A stretch of DNA of 64,000 nt from NCBI RefSeq assembly GCF_014633365.1, contig NC_068340.1, forward strand, positions 33,802,328-33,866,327, read 5' to 3'. Both the position numbers and the translations under genes were made by a program. Below the pieces are notes generated by a model. That model worked only from the letters and a program-made list of their open reading frames with translations. It made no database searches and was not told the origin of the DNA. The DNA is from Diospyros lotus. Its lineage: Eukaryota; Streptophyta; Magnoliopsida; Ericales; Ebenaceae. Of this stretch, positions 1 through 11,100 are shown piece after piece; the first letter of the stretch is position 1, and every line of letters begins with the position of its first letter.

Positions 1-115
1 GTTTTTTGTACTAATTTAGTGTTGAGCCCATTAGAGTGAAAAAAAAAATTAGTGTAAATTTTTTTTTTTTACTCTAAAATAGTATCAAATTTAGTGTTAA
101 ACATTGAAGATGCTC
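1..115. mobile_element. Right end of GAGCATC-TIR element (cut by window edge)
   Basis: This stretch matches 21232-21347, the right end of the element described at 18052-21347, and finishes with the inverted motif GATGCTC at 109-115. It contains the family's short TTTAGTGTT motifs. Only the terminal part is inside the window. Confidence 0.5.
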
Positions 116-996
116 AATTTGGTGTAGCTAATAATTTGAAATATTCGGACACCATTATACAAATAGGTTGCCTTTGTAGTAGTGTTGTTATTATCAGTTG
201 AAAACAAAGGGGTGAAGCACAATCAACAACAATATAAAATGGTATCTGAGTAAAATTCATTTGTCACTGTGAGCAAGTTAAAGTATGACCTCAACTCCTA
301 GAAAAAATAAAAATTCTCATAATAATAAAGGCGTCACATAATATGGGTAAAAAGAGTGTTAGGTCTTGTGTAAATACATTGGAGATAAATTTACTTTTAA
401 AATATATATGGGTCTATAATACCTTTTTGTTATAAAATTATGTTTGTCCAAGTATATCTATGTTAAATAAATTATATAAAATGATTATCAAGTCACAAAC
501 ATATGGAAAACCTTAAATGATACAATTAGTGAGATAGGGTAACGACAAAAATCACATATCAAACCTTAATTAACCTAATTATATGAAACCCGTCATAAGA
601 ATTTTAACTTTAGTGTGTCATTTTTATTAATATTATTATACATCTTCTATATAATATAAAACTCACAATCATACATACCATCTAGACGCCTAGATTTTGA
701 AGAAAAAATTACATTAAGTAATAGCTTTTATTTTGTGAATTATTCAATTTGCATCAATACTTATATATTATATCGATTTGTATTGCTTTAATGCATAAAC
801 AGAAAATAGCAGTTTACATCAAATCAATGGTATGAATAAAACAAAATTATAGCTAAATACGATGATTATGCTTTTTAATTTTTCAGCACCTCAAAATTGG
901 CGTTGCTATAAAGACCATGTAGGATGTTGCAGGCATTTTCTGTATAAATGAACAGCATTATGATGCCCTTATCTTAGTAACATTTTCTAATCTGGT
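116..996. other. AT-rich 3' flank, no gene
   Basis: No coding potential is visible. The same DNA lies at 21348-23153 in the second duplicate, where it is interrupted by the element at 21613-22556. The part next to position 1000 is probably 3' untranslated or downstream DNA of the HSP70 gene. Confidence 0.5.
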
Positions 997-1002
997 TTTA
1001 TT
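997..1002 (-). terminator. Putative poly(A) signal of HSP70 gene 1
   Basis: On the minus strand this reads AATAAA, about 260 bases after the TAA stop at 1262-1264. The match is conserved in the duplicate at 23154-23159. Its use is inferred. Confidence 0.4.
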
Positions 1003-1261
1003 TTGATTTAATGTTATGCTGATATTGAATCTGCAATTGGGAAGGAACCATTCATAGTACTTCTGTCCAAACCCTAATAGCAACTTCTCACAATATAGGA
1101 ATTATGCTCCCATCCCATAAATTAGAGGAAAAACCAAAGACCAAACGAAACAACCTTCCTGTAAAAGAGCTCCTAATTAATAGCATCTGCTGCTGCTAAA
1201 CCTTAAACCATGCATGCTGAGAATCTAACACCGTCCAACCAGCCAGCGATGTCAAAATTAA

Positions 1262-3549
1262 TTACCTATTCCATTGGTACATCTTGGCTACAATGGGGTT
1301 CCAAACGTCTTCCAAATAATGCTTCTTTTCCTCAAAATCATCTATCTCTGCAAATTGATTGCAATCCAACCACTGAATGGCCTCATCAATTGCGTATTTT
1401 GTCTTCATCTTGTCAGCCGGTGACATCTTGGAGGTGATCTTATGATCCTTGATAGTGTTTTTCAGCTTGTACACATAGAATTCAAGAGCATTCTTAGCTT
1501 CAATCTTCTTCTTAAACTTCTCATCTTCAGCCTTGTATTTCTTAGCCTCCTTCAACATTCTGTCTACCTCTGCTTTGGACAATCTTCCATTTTCATACTT
1601 GGAGATCGTCATCCCACTCATTTGACCAGTTGCCTTGTCCTCTGCCGAGACATGTAAGATACCATTTGCATCCATCTCAAAACAAACATTGATCTCAGGC
1701 ACACCAGCCGGCGCAGGAGGAATCTCACTAAGACTGAATTCACCAAGGAAATTGTTTTCGGTAACACGTGTTCTCTCACCCTGGTACACATCAATCAGAA
1801 CCTCAGTCTGGTTATCTCCAACCGTAGTGAATCTATCCTCCTTCTTGGTAGGAATACTAGTGTTTCTCGGAATCACAACTGACATAATATCACCAAGAAT
1901 TGCTGTGCCAAGAGATAGAGGTGTGACCTCCAACAACAGCAAGTCGTGAATCTTCTCAGTAGCATTCCCACCCAAAATTGCAGCTCGGACTGCAGCACCG
2001 TAGGCAACAGCCTCATCAGGATTGATACTTTTGCACATTTCCTTTCCCTTAAAAAAATCTTGTAACAGCTGTTGCACTTTGGGAATTCTTGTGGAGCCAC
2101 CAACAAGGACAACATCATGGATGTTGCTTATGTGAACATTTGCATCCATTAAACACTTCTTAACCTGCTTCATGCACATCGTGAAGAGATCCATGTTGAG
2201 ATCTTCAAATTTGGCGCGAGTAAGGGTTGTGGAGAAATCAATACCATCATACAAACAGTCTATCTCAATTGTGGTCTGAATAGTCAACGAGAGGATCCTC
2301 TTGGCTCTCTCACAAGATGTCCTTAGCCTACGAATAGCTCTAGGGTCTCTTGTTATGTCCTTCTTCAACTTCCTCTTGAACTCCTCAACAAAGTAGTCCA
2401 CTATTCTATTGTCAAAGTCTTCTCCACCGAGGTGAGTGTCACCGGTTGTGGCCTTCACTTCAATGACACCTTGCTTTATGGTAAGAAGTGAGACATCTAA
2501 CGTACCACCACCAAGATCGAAGACAAGCGCATTTTTGTTTCCATCACTACCCGCTTTCGTTTCCAACTCATAAGCAATCGCAGCAGCAGTGGGCTCATTC
2601 AGGATGCTCATGACGTTCAAGCCAGCGATAAACCCGGCATCCATTGTCGCCTGGCGCTGTGCGTCATTGAAGTAGGAAGGAACAGTGACAACTGCGTTCT
2701 TCACAGACAATCCAAGAAAAGCCTCTGCTGTCTCGCGCATCTTCAAGAGCACCATTGATGATATCTCCTCTGCAGCAAATTGCTTCTGCTTATCTCTGTA
2801 GGTGACTTCAATCATGGGCCTATCCCGTGGACCAGGTACAACCTTGAAAGGCCAAAGCTTCATGTCACTCCGCACTGACTCATCACTGAATCTCCGGCCA
2901 ATCAACCTCTTAGCATCTGCGAAGGTTAAAAGATGAAATGCATATACTCATGCATTGATGCTTGCTGAAACAGCTGGTAATGCGAATATACATTTACAAA
3001 ATGAGTATGTTAACTAAGACCACGGACAGTAAGTCATTCATATCTCAACAACTTTGTCCATCCACTCAACCAAAATCTTAACAAATTAAGAAAACGTTTA
3101 TCGGTCTAGTTTTTTGCAACTATAATCTGTACCCATCTTGTTTAAGAATTTGTTTTCTATATGACTATGAAAAAATATATATATACCTTTTCTTTCGTTG
3201 AGGTCAGGAATCAGAAAGACTAGCTACGTAACTTGGGAAATTGAACTTTTTCAATTACAGAATGTATGAAGATATCGTTTTAGAGAAGCTTTAAGAAGGA
3301 AGAGACGGGTAAGTGATTGCAGTGATTACCGAAGATGGTGTTGGTGGGATTCTTGGCAACCTGATTCATGGCACCGTCGCCGATGAGGCGCTCCTCTTCA
3401 GTGAACGCCACGTACGACGGCGTCGTTCTATTTCCTTGGTCGTTGACAATAATCTCAACCCGTTCATGCCACTGCCGCCACACTCCCACGCACGAGTAAG
3501 TCGTTCCCAGATCGATCCCGATCGCGGGCCCCTCTCCATTTCCGGCCAT
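1262..3549 (-). CDS. Cytosolic-type HSP70 lacking the EEVD tail (gene 1)
   Basis: ATP-dependent chaperone of the cytosolic HSP70 family, two exons: 3549-3330 and 2916-1262, intron 3329-2917 (GT-AG, phase 1, inside codon 74, the usual plant HSP70 position). The protein is 624 aa against about 650 in the family. The nucleotide-binding domain shows IDLGTTYS (12-19), the catalytic Lys in DAKRLIG (76), [11 protein letters not shown] (from 206) and [11 protein letters not shown] (from 342). The linker DLLLLEV starts near 398 and is followed by the substrate-binding domain and lid. The reading frame ends just after AKMYQ with WNR and TAA, so the Gly-rich tail and EEVD, which recruits TPR co-chaperones, are absent. 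Gly in the usual AIAYGL motif is Glu (190). The start MAGNGEGP was chosen because it matches the family; an in-frame ATG lies 8 codons upstream. It could be a functional tail-less paralog or an early pseudogene. Confidence 0.9.
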
Positions 3550-3671
3550 TTTTGCCTCACCAGCAGCTAACAAATTAATTAAACAGCACCAGATAACTCT
3601 ATGAAATTAAGAAGCCTCTCTCTCTCTCTCTCTCTCTTTCTCTGTTTGTGCTTGTTGAGGAGAGAGAGAGA

Positions 3672-3677
3672 TTTATA
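3672..3677 (-). promoter_or_regulatory. TATA box of HSP70 gene 1
   Basis: On the minus strand this is TATAAA, 123 bases before the start codon. A CT/GA microsatellite (about 3616-3670) fills the presumed leader. Just upstream is AAAGCTTCTC, and farther up CTGAACTTTTCCAATTCC, a degenerate heat-shock-element-like stretch. The same arrangement occurs before genes 3 and 4. Confidence 0.65.
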
Positions 3678-3779
3678 GAGAAGCTTTGGGACTAGGTTTG
3701 AAAGGGAATTGGAAAAGTTCAGCCTTTATTTCTGGTTGGCGCCCCGCCCGTTCCCAGACCACCCCTTTGAATTCTGAAA

Positions 3780-4590
3780 GTACTCGGATTAAAAAAAATT
3801 AGGAAAAACTAGTATTTATATAATTTTAAAAATCTTAATTTTATTATTATATCGCGTCCATATAATTATTGTTTACGATTTTTTTTTAAAAATGTATTTT
3901 TAGCAGTCCAGAAGAGACCAGAGTGATATATCATATATGTACGTTAGGATGATCCTTAAAATTAAATAATCAAAACATATATAAAAATGTCAATGAAATT
4001 AATATTAATTGCGGGACATTTTCTATGAGATAATTGACTACCATGTAATCAATCCAAATCATCAAATTTGGTTTTTCTTTTTTAACTTTCTTAGGGATAG
4101 GTTCATTAGCGTTAAGAAAAACATTCATATTACTTTCATAAATAATATTCAGTCGATCATCCATTCTTTTATCTCTTAAATCCCATTTAAGTATTGCAAA
4201 CAATTACAAAAATTTTATAAGAGACTTGACACTAAAACCTGAGAATTTTAGATGGTATTCTTTTCGTGTTTCAATTTTTTATTTTAAATTTTGAATTTAT
4301 TTTAAATTTTGTATTTTAAGTATCTGTTTCAAAATTTTTAAAAATGCATTCTTTTTATCATTCTAAAAAATTGTTTTTTAGAACAGAAAACTAAAAAATG
4401 TATTTGTTTTGAATTTTTGTAAAATGTTATTTTATAATATTTTATTTAAGAAATTTTATTATTAAATACTAAAATTAACTCTTTTTAATATAATATTTTA
4501 TATTAAATATTATTATACATAATATGTATAATACACTTACTAATATACTATACCCAATATATATTTTTAATTATAATATATATATATATA
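3780..4590. other. AT-rich promoter-distal flank with MITE fragment
   Basis: No gene. From about 4240 it carries the left end of a dispersed AT-rich repeat that also occurs near 29850, 32371, 37137 and 55158. The repeat is cut off at about 4590 by the Copia fragment. Confidence 0.5.
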
Positions 4591-4597
4591 TATACTA

Positions 4598-6215
4598 CAA
4601 CAAAGTAGACTCACACCTGCTGCATTGTGGTTTCACAAGAAGTGAAAATGAAGCTACATTCTATGTTAAAAGGTTTGAAACTAGAGAATTGTTAATCTTA
4701 TTTATCTATGTTGATGATATGTTGGTAACAGGAAGTAATTCAAGGCTGATTGCTGAATTCAAGAAGGAAATGGAAGCATTATTCGAAATGTCAGACTTGG
4801 GGCTTATGACCTACTTTCTAGGAATGGAGATTACCCAATCATCAACTGGCATCTTCATTTCCCAAAGAAAGTATATACTTGATTTGTTGAAGAAGCTTAA
4901 GATGAAAAGGTGTAAATCTGTTGCTACACCTCTGGCCAAAAATGGAAAGTTGTCAAAGGCAGAAAAGGGTGAAAATGTGAATCTTAGCCATTATAGAAGT
5001 TTGGTGGGAAGCCTTTTGTATTTAACTGCTTCAAGACCAGATATCATGTTTGCAGCAAGTGTGTTGTCCAGGTATATGCAATCACCTGGTCAAGTTCATT
5101 TAAGGGCAACTAAAAGAGTCCTAAGTTATGTCAAAGGTACTTATGATTCTGGAATTTGGTATACAACAGCAGAAAATGAAAAGTTGCAAGGGCTTTTTGA
5201 TAGTGATTGGGCAGGATGCCTTAATGACATGAAAAACACCATTGGTTATGTATTTTCTACGGGTTTAGGAGTTTTTTCATGGGTTTCAAGGAAGCAAGAT
5301 GTTATTTCTCAGTCAACTGCAGAAGCAGAGTATATGGCTGCTACTGCTGCTGCTAACCAAGCTATTTGGTTAAGGAAGGTTTTGACAGATTTGTTTGAAC
5401 TCAACAGGAAGCTACTGTCATTCAAGTCGACAATAAATCAGCCATTTCAATGACTAAAAATCCAGTGCAACATGGGCGTACAAAGCACATAAATGTCAGG
5501 TTTCATGCTATCAGGCAAGCTGAAAAAGAAGGTGAAGTGCAGCTGATTCATTGCAACTTAGAAAACCAATTTGCAGACATTATGACCAAGTCACTTGCAG
5601 CTGGAAGGTTTGAAAATTTAAGGGTCAAACTGGGAATCTCCAAGAAAAATCATGAGGAGGAGTGTTGAAATTAGATTTTTCTAGATACTCCTAAGTTAGA
5701 TCAGAATATTTTGTAATGATATTTGGCTGTGGGGGGTTAGTAAAAAGGAATGGATGTCCTTGTTTTATGGAAAGTTTTTTGTAAGGGTTGTTAGAGTATC
5801 TCCAAAGGGGAGTGTCATTTTGAAGTGGTAAATTACCTATTTATAACTTTGAATAGTGTTATAGCATTTCTAAAAAATAAATCTACTCTAATGGTAGGTG
5901 CCAAAATAGGGGTATCATTTAATATTTTAATATTTCTTATCAAATTTTAAATTCAAATAATCAATATTTTATAATAAAAGTTGAAATAGAGCAGTTGAAA
6001 ATGACAATTGGAGTTTGCATCTCTTTCTTTTTCTCTCTCCAATGGTTGCAAAAATGGCACCCCAAGAAAGTTGTTACCATTTTGCAACCCCAGGTGCCAC
6101 CCCATTGGAGATGCTTTAAAAGGAAAAGTTGTAATAGGCATGGCCCTTCCTTAAATCATGAGACTATGTCTTTTGTACATATATATCAACAAGTATCAAT
6201 GAGGCTATTTTAGTA
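4598..6215 (+). mobile_element. 5'-truncated Ty1/Copia retrotransposon fragment
   Basis: What remains is the C-terminal half of reverse transcriptase and the RNase H of a Copia polyprotein. Reading frame 4598-5400 contains the RT motif YVDD (in LFIYVDDMLVTG) and FLGMEI, then RNase H with DSDWAGC and STAEAEYMA. Near 5400 the frame shifts by one base; the coding match resumes (VDNKSAISM) and runs to the stop at 5668. A purine-rich tract (5653-5662) precedes TGTTGAAATTAG at 5663, the expected start of the 3' LTR. The LTR is split by the MITE at 5794-6115 and fades out near 6215. Gag, protease, integrase, the N-terminal RT and the 5' LTR are missing, so it cannot move by itself. Confidence 0.9.
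5794..6115. mobile_element. PIF/Harbinger-like MITE inside the Copia LTR
   Basis: Termini GAGTATCTCCAA and TTGGAGATGCTT are inverted copies. Direct TTA copies flank the element at 5791-5793 and 6116-6118, the target-site length of PIF/Harbinger (Tourist-like) elements. Length 322 bp, no coding capacity. Confidence 0.7.
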
Positions 6216-6390
6216 CTGAAAAATAGGAAAGTGTGCTCCTTGAAATGAGTGTTATGTTGATAATTATGCGTTAGATTTAGAAGTATAGCATAGAAATGAA
6301 GGTTACCAAACGGAAAAATTAATCTTCCACTTCGACAATATATATATATCATTTCCCATAAGAGACCGCAGGCGCTGTAGGGAGGTTTAC

Positions 6391-6610
6391 CGAAGATGGT
6401 GTTGGTGGGGTTCATGGCGACCTGATTCTTGGCGCCCTCGCCGATGAGACGTTCCGCAGCGGTGAATGCCACGTACGACGGCGTCGTCCTGTTGCCCTGG
6501 TTGTTCACTACGATCTCCACCCGTTCATGCCGCTGCCACCACACTCCCACGCACGAGTACGTCGTGCCCAGATCGATTCCGATCGCCGCACCCCCTCCAT
6601 TCCCGGCCAT
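6391..6610 (-). pseudogene. Orphan HSP70 first exon
   Basis: A complete HSP70 exon 1, 220 bases as in the three full genes, encoding residues 1-73 from MAGNGGGA with IDLGTTYS (12-19) and ending NTIF plus the first base of codon 74. An intact GT donor follows at 6390-6389. No exon 2 of its own is present: the DNA downstream is the Copia fragment, then HSP70 gene 1. The protein is closest to exon 1 of the gene at 17295-17514. Upstream, the stretch matching the TATA region of the other genes has lost the TATA and AAGCTTC bases. It is either a remnant or an alternative first exon spliced to 2916-1262 across about 3.5 kb. Confidence 0.85.
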
Positions 6611-6658
6611 ATTTGCCTCACCTACTTCGGAAAGTTCACCACAGCACGAACAGACAGG

Positions 6659-6661
<3 letters not shown>

Positions 6662-6717
<56 letters not shown>

Positions 6718-6719
6718 TC
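6662..6719. repeat. Compound CT/CA microsatellite
   Basis: A (CT)n run followed by (CA)n in the leader region of the orphan HSP70 exon. It expands the shorter CT tract seen at the same place in the other HSP70 genes. Confidence 0.9.
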
Positions 6720-6836
6720 ACTCCCTCTCTCCCCTTTTCTTTGGGAGTCTCGACGGAAAACTGGAAAAGGTCAGTCTCCATCTCTGTCTCTTTGCTTGAC
6801 TTCCGAAAGCACTTAGAAAGACACCGGGAAAAAAAA

Positions 6837-6849
6837 TTCCGGAAGATTC
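6837..6849 (-). promoter_or_regulatory. Perfect heat-shock element upstream of orphan HSP70 exon
   Basis: The plus strand reads TTCcgGAAgaTTC, three alternating units with the exact 2-base spacing of a heat-shock-factor site; a further GAA follows at 6853-6855 with a 3-base gap. It lies about 230 bases upstream of the orphan ATG. I saw no equally perfect site before the other three HSP70 genes. Confidence 0.65.
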
Positions 6850-7094
6850 TAAGAAAATACCAATATTAATATATTTACAAAATATTTTTATTACCTAATA
6901 TTTTGCATTGACACCTATCATAATATTTTATATTATATTATATTAATATAAATATATAAAATATCGCTACAAATCTCAAACTTAAATCTGAAAATAACAT
7001 TTTTATTTACATAAATACTTCGATTAATAATACATAAATAAAAATGTACAATCCATAAAAATAATAACATGATTATTATTATATATATTTTTCG

Positions 7095-7747
7095 TATCAC
7101 CCCACGTGGGACAGACTCGGTCCGATAGACCAGCTCAATCACCCAAAGCCAAGAAGGCCCAAACAACCTCATTAAGGAAAATCCAGCAACCATCGAAATT
7201 TGAAACTCGTAAAATGAACATTTGGCAAGCTCCCGATAAGCTCCCAGCAATCGACTAACGAGCTCCCGGAAATATCCTTCAGATCGTTGGACCATCCAAA
7301 TCGCTGGCCTAAAACCTCCAACTCGTATAAGTGAAAAAGCTGCTGAGAAGTCAGAGGTAGGGTCTATTCACTTTATCTGCAACAGTCCATGCTCCTCGTA
7401 ATGGAGATCACACTCCCGATTTTGTGTAAGCGATAAGGGTTGTTTGTCCCCCATTACGTAGTTATTGTATTTCTATATGTTATCTGTATTGTAAAAGTCC
7501 CTCAATATAAATAAGAATCGAATATATCATGAGGGACAGGGAGAATAATTAGATACCGTCATTCTGAGAGAATGATTAGAGTGCGGTCGTGGAGTAGGCA
7601 TCGTTCTGACCGAATCACGTAAAAATTTCGGTATTGACTCACGTTTGAAACTTTGGTTCCTTTCTTCTTTTTGGTATTTTGGATTTACTCACTGCGGCCC
7701 AAAACGAATCACGGTCGGTTGAAATTGAACGTCGACAATTATTATAT
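7095..7747. mobile_element. Probable solo LTR or LTR relic
   Basis: A less AT-rich island in AT-rich DNA with LTR-like layout: a TATAAATA-type core near 7508 and, about 80-110 bases later, GGAGTAGGCAT and ACCGAATCACGTAAA. These resemble the 3' part of plant LTRs of the GTAGGC...GAACCACGTAAA class. It ends near GTCGACA. No clear target duplication or coding remains; the edges are approximate. Confidence 0.45.
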
Positions 7748-8185
7748 TATATTTTTTACATAAACCAAAACATGAAAAAAAATCTGTAAAATAACTCTGA
7801 CTCACTAACATGACACACACTCTCTCTCTCTCTCAAATATATTTTAAATATATAAATAAATTTTAATTACAAAAAATAATAATAAACAAATATATATATA
7901 TAATTCAAATATAAACCAAAATATATATATAATATCTAGAAAAATTATGTTTTACTTACATAAATTATGTTATATTAAATTTAATATGTGTTTATATTTT
8001 CTAAAAAAAATATATAGGAAAAATATTTTCCAAAATATAAATATATACACATGTAAATAATCAAGGTAATCTACGCTAATATAAATTAAAAAATTAGTCA
8101 ATGTTATCCATTTTAACCCAATATAAGATATGGATCCAAAATAAAAATTATAAGAAATTGATTGTTTTTAGTTCTATAATTCAGA
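7748..8185. other. AT-rich intergenic DNA
   Basis: A short CT microsatellite near 7820 and long A/T runs. I see no gene or repeat boundary here. Confidence 0.5.
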
Positions 8186-11100
8186 CTAGTGCATCACCCA
8201 TGCGTTGCTAGAATATTGCAAGAAAAAAAATAATCTTTAAAACGAAAATTACATAATTTAGTAGTTATAACAAATTAACATTATAATAAAGAAGTATAAA
8301 ATAAACAAAATAATCATATTGCAATCATGAGAAATGAACAAACATACAACAAAATTAGTTATTCAATTATTGTTAAATATGTATGCCCCTTTTTGTTTGA
8401 TTTTTTTTTATTTTTTGACCTTTTTTATGCTTTTATTATAGTCTTTCTACTAACACATATGTGTGTCTTTAACAAAAGATTGTATCCTACGTCTATAGTA
8501 TTCGTGACTTGTTAGAGTAAGATTAACGTCTATCATTTTTAACATATTATTTTCACTTTGATGCACAAAACACTAAAAATGTGGCATGTTTTATTCTGAA
8601 CTCTCAGTAGCAAGGTAGTTGATTACTTAGTATAAATGTCGATTTCTCGATTTATTTTATTAATTATTTGATTGAAGATATTTCTCGTTCGTTATGATTT
8701 CAATATTGTGTATGTTATTAAATCATAACTTAATTATGATAAATTCTTGTGCAATATGCTGGAAAAAATAATTTGTGCAGTGAAAAAAAAAAAAGAATGC
8801 AGATAAGAATGTAAGAACGTTAAACACCCACTATAAATTAGTGGACTAAAAAAATATACAAACAAATAGAAATGAAAGAATATAAAAAATGAACAAATAC
8901 ATAAGTGTGAATCAATAAAAAAAAGAAAAAAATTAAATAATAAAAGAAAACAAAAAAATGTAAATCAAACAAATTGCGTAGATATAAATCCAGCAACAAC
9001 AAAAAATATAAAAATAAAAAATTAGCAAACCAAGTTTACCTTGCATAAGAAATTATAACAAAAGCCAACAAATAAAATTTAGTAGCAATTAACAAAACAA
9101 CCTGAAAAGTTTTATAGGAATAGGTAATAACCAAAAATATATATATATTTTAATCCGAAATCAATCAGATAAACTTTTTTCAATTATCCTCCTTCTTGAT
9201 CATCGAATCATCGATTGAATCTTCTTAGTTGCATTAGTCAACAAATCGTTAAGGAGAACCTTTTTGGAAAAACACCCTTCATAATTTTCTAATGTATGTA
9301 TAACTCACAACCGACTTTGGCGACGTAGTAACTTTATCATTAGATGAAGAAAATATTGAGTATAATGTCATTAATTAGTACTTATGTCATACATATTAGG
9401 AACCCCCAAACTTATTTTACAAATATAAATATTAAATTCTAAAAATTGATGAAGTACATTTTCCTCCTCAATTTTGATCTTTTCAATTTTTCAATAAAAA
9501 GCATACTTTTGTTGTTGAGAAATGTGGGTATAACATGTTAGAACATGTTTTAGCACATAGTCATTCTTAACACATTGCAAACCTTAAATACTATATTAAC
9601 CTGACTTGCTTCTAGCATACACATGCATTTAGAGATCAAATTAGGGTTAATTACTAACTTCATCACACTAAAAACTTCACTATGTTTGCAAATAAAGTTA
9701 AAAATAAAATTATAACATTTAACCTATATATAAAATTATAAAAATAAATTTAAATTAATTAAGCTATATATAAAATAAAGATAATTTAAATAATCAATTA
9801 ATTATATAAATGATAATAATCAAATTTTCAAAGTTGATTATCCATATATAACTTCACATATTCCTCCTGTTAATCAATTACCACATTCAAGATAGGTCAA
9901 ATTTGTAAGAAAGAAAAAAAAATAATGTTAAAAAATAAAATTATAACATTTAGTTATATATAAAATTATAATATTTAAAATTATAAAAAATAAATTTAAA
10001 TTAATTAAACTATATATAAAATAAAAATAATTTAAATAATTAATTAATTATATAAATAATAATAATCAAATTTTTAAAATTGATTATCGATACATGACTT
10101 CACATATTCCTCCTAATAATCAATTATTACATTCAAAACTATCAATTTTTTTAAAAATCAATAAAAAAAAAGTTAAAAATAAAATTATAACATTTAAGTT
10201 ATCTATAAGATTATAACATTTAAAATAAAAAAAAATAAATTTAAATTATATATATAATAAATATAATTTAAATAATCAATTAATTATATAAATTATAATA
10301 ATCAAATTTTCAAAATTGATTATCTATACATGATTTCAAATCTTCTTCCTGACAATTAATTACCACATTCAAGATAAGTCAAAACTTTTAGAAAGCAACA
10401 AAAAAAAATAAAAAATAAAAAATAACTATTAATTGAAAAACTTAACGTTAGGACCACTTCTAAAAAATTAAGTTATTACACAAAATATGTTCACATTAAC
10501 ATGACTTTATATGTTCATCTCTGCAATCAATCACCATATTCAAGGCAAGTCAAATTTTTAAGAAAGCAAAAAAAAAATCAAAAAAATAAAATTATAATAT
10601 TTAAGCTATATATAAATTTATAACATTTAAAATTATAAAAAAATAAATTTAAATTAATTAAACTATAGATATAAAAAATAAAGATAATTTAAATAATCAA
10701 TTAATTATATAAATGATAATAATCAAAAATTTAAAATTATTTACCCATATGCGACTTCACATATTTCTCCTGTCAATAATAAAAATATAAAACATAATAA
10801 ATTTTTCAAAAGAAATATGACAACATATGATAAATATAAATAGTCTATATAAAATATTTTTATTTAAAATTATAAAAAAAAATAAATTTAAATTAATTAA
10901 ACTATATATATAAAAAATAAAGATAATTTAAATAATCAATTAATTATATAAATGATAATAATCAAAATTTTAAAATTAATTATTCATATGTGACTTCACA
11001 TATTTTTCCTGTCGATAATAAAAATATAAAATATAATAATTTTTTTTAAAAAATATGAGAACATATGATAAATATAAATAGTCTATATAAAATATTAATT

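Larger units (their letters stand above)
1..4590. repeat. Segmental duplication, copy A
   Basis: Bases 1 to about 4590 align collinearly with 21232 to about 30188. The unit holds an HSP70 gene, its promoter, its 3' flank and the end of a TIR element. The HSP70 coding exons differ at roughly 3% of sites and have no indels; the flanking DNA carries several. The match stops where the Copia fragment begins at about 4590. The left edge lies outside the window. Confidence 0.93.

Noticed and set aside
1210..1949. Plus-strand open frames across the HSP70 exons
   Set aside because: They lie opposite the HSP70 coding strand and repeat at the same places in genes 3 and 4; they match no protein and are frame shadows of a conserved gene.
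6429..6869. Plus-strand frames with LSLSLS and THTHTH runs
   Set aside because: Products of the CT/CA microsatellite beside the orphan HSP70 exon.
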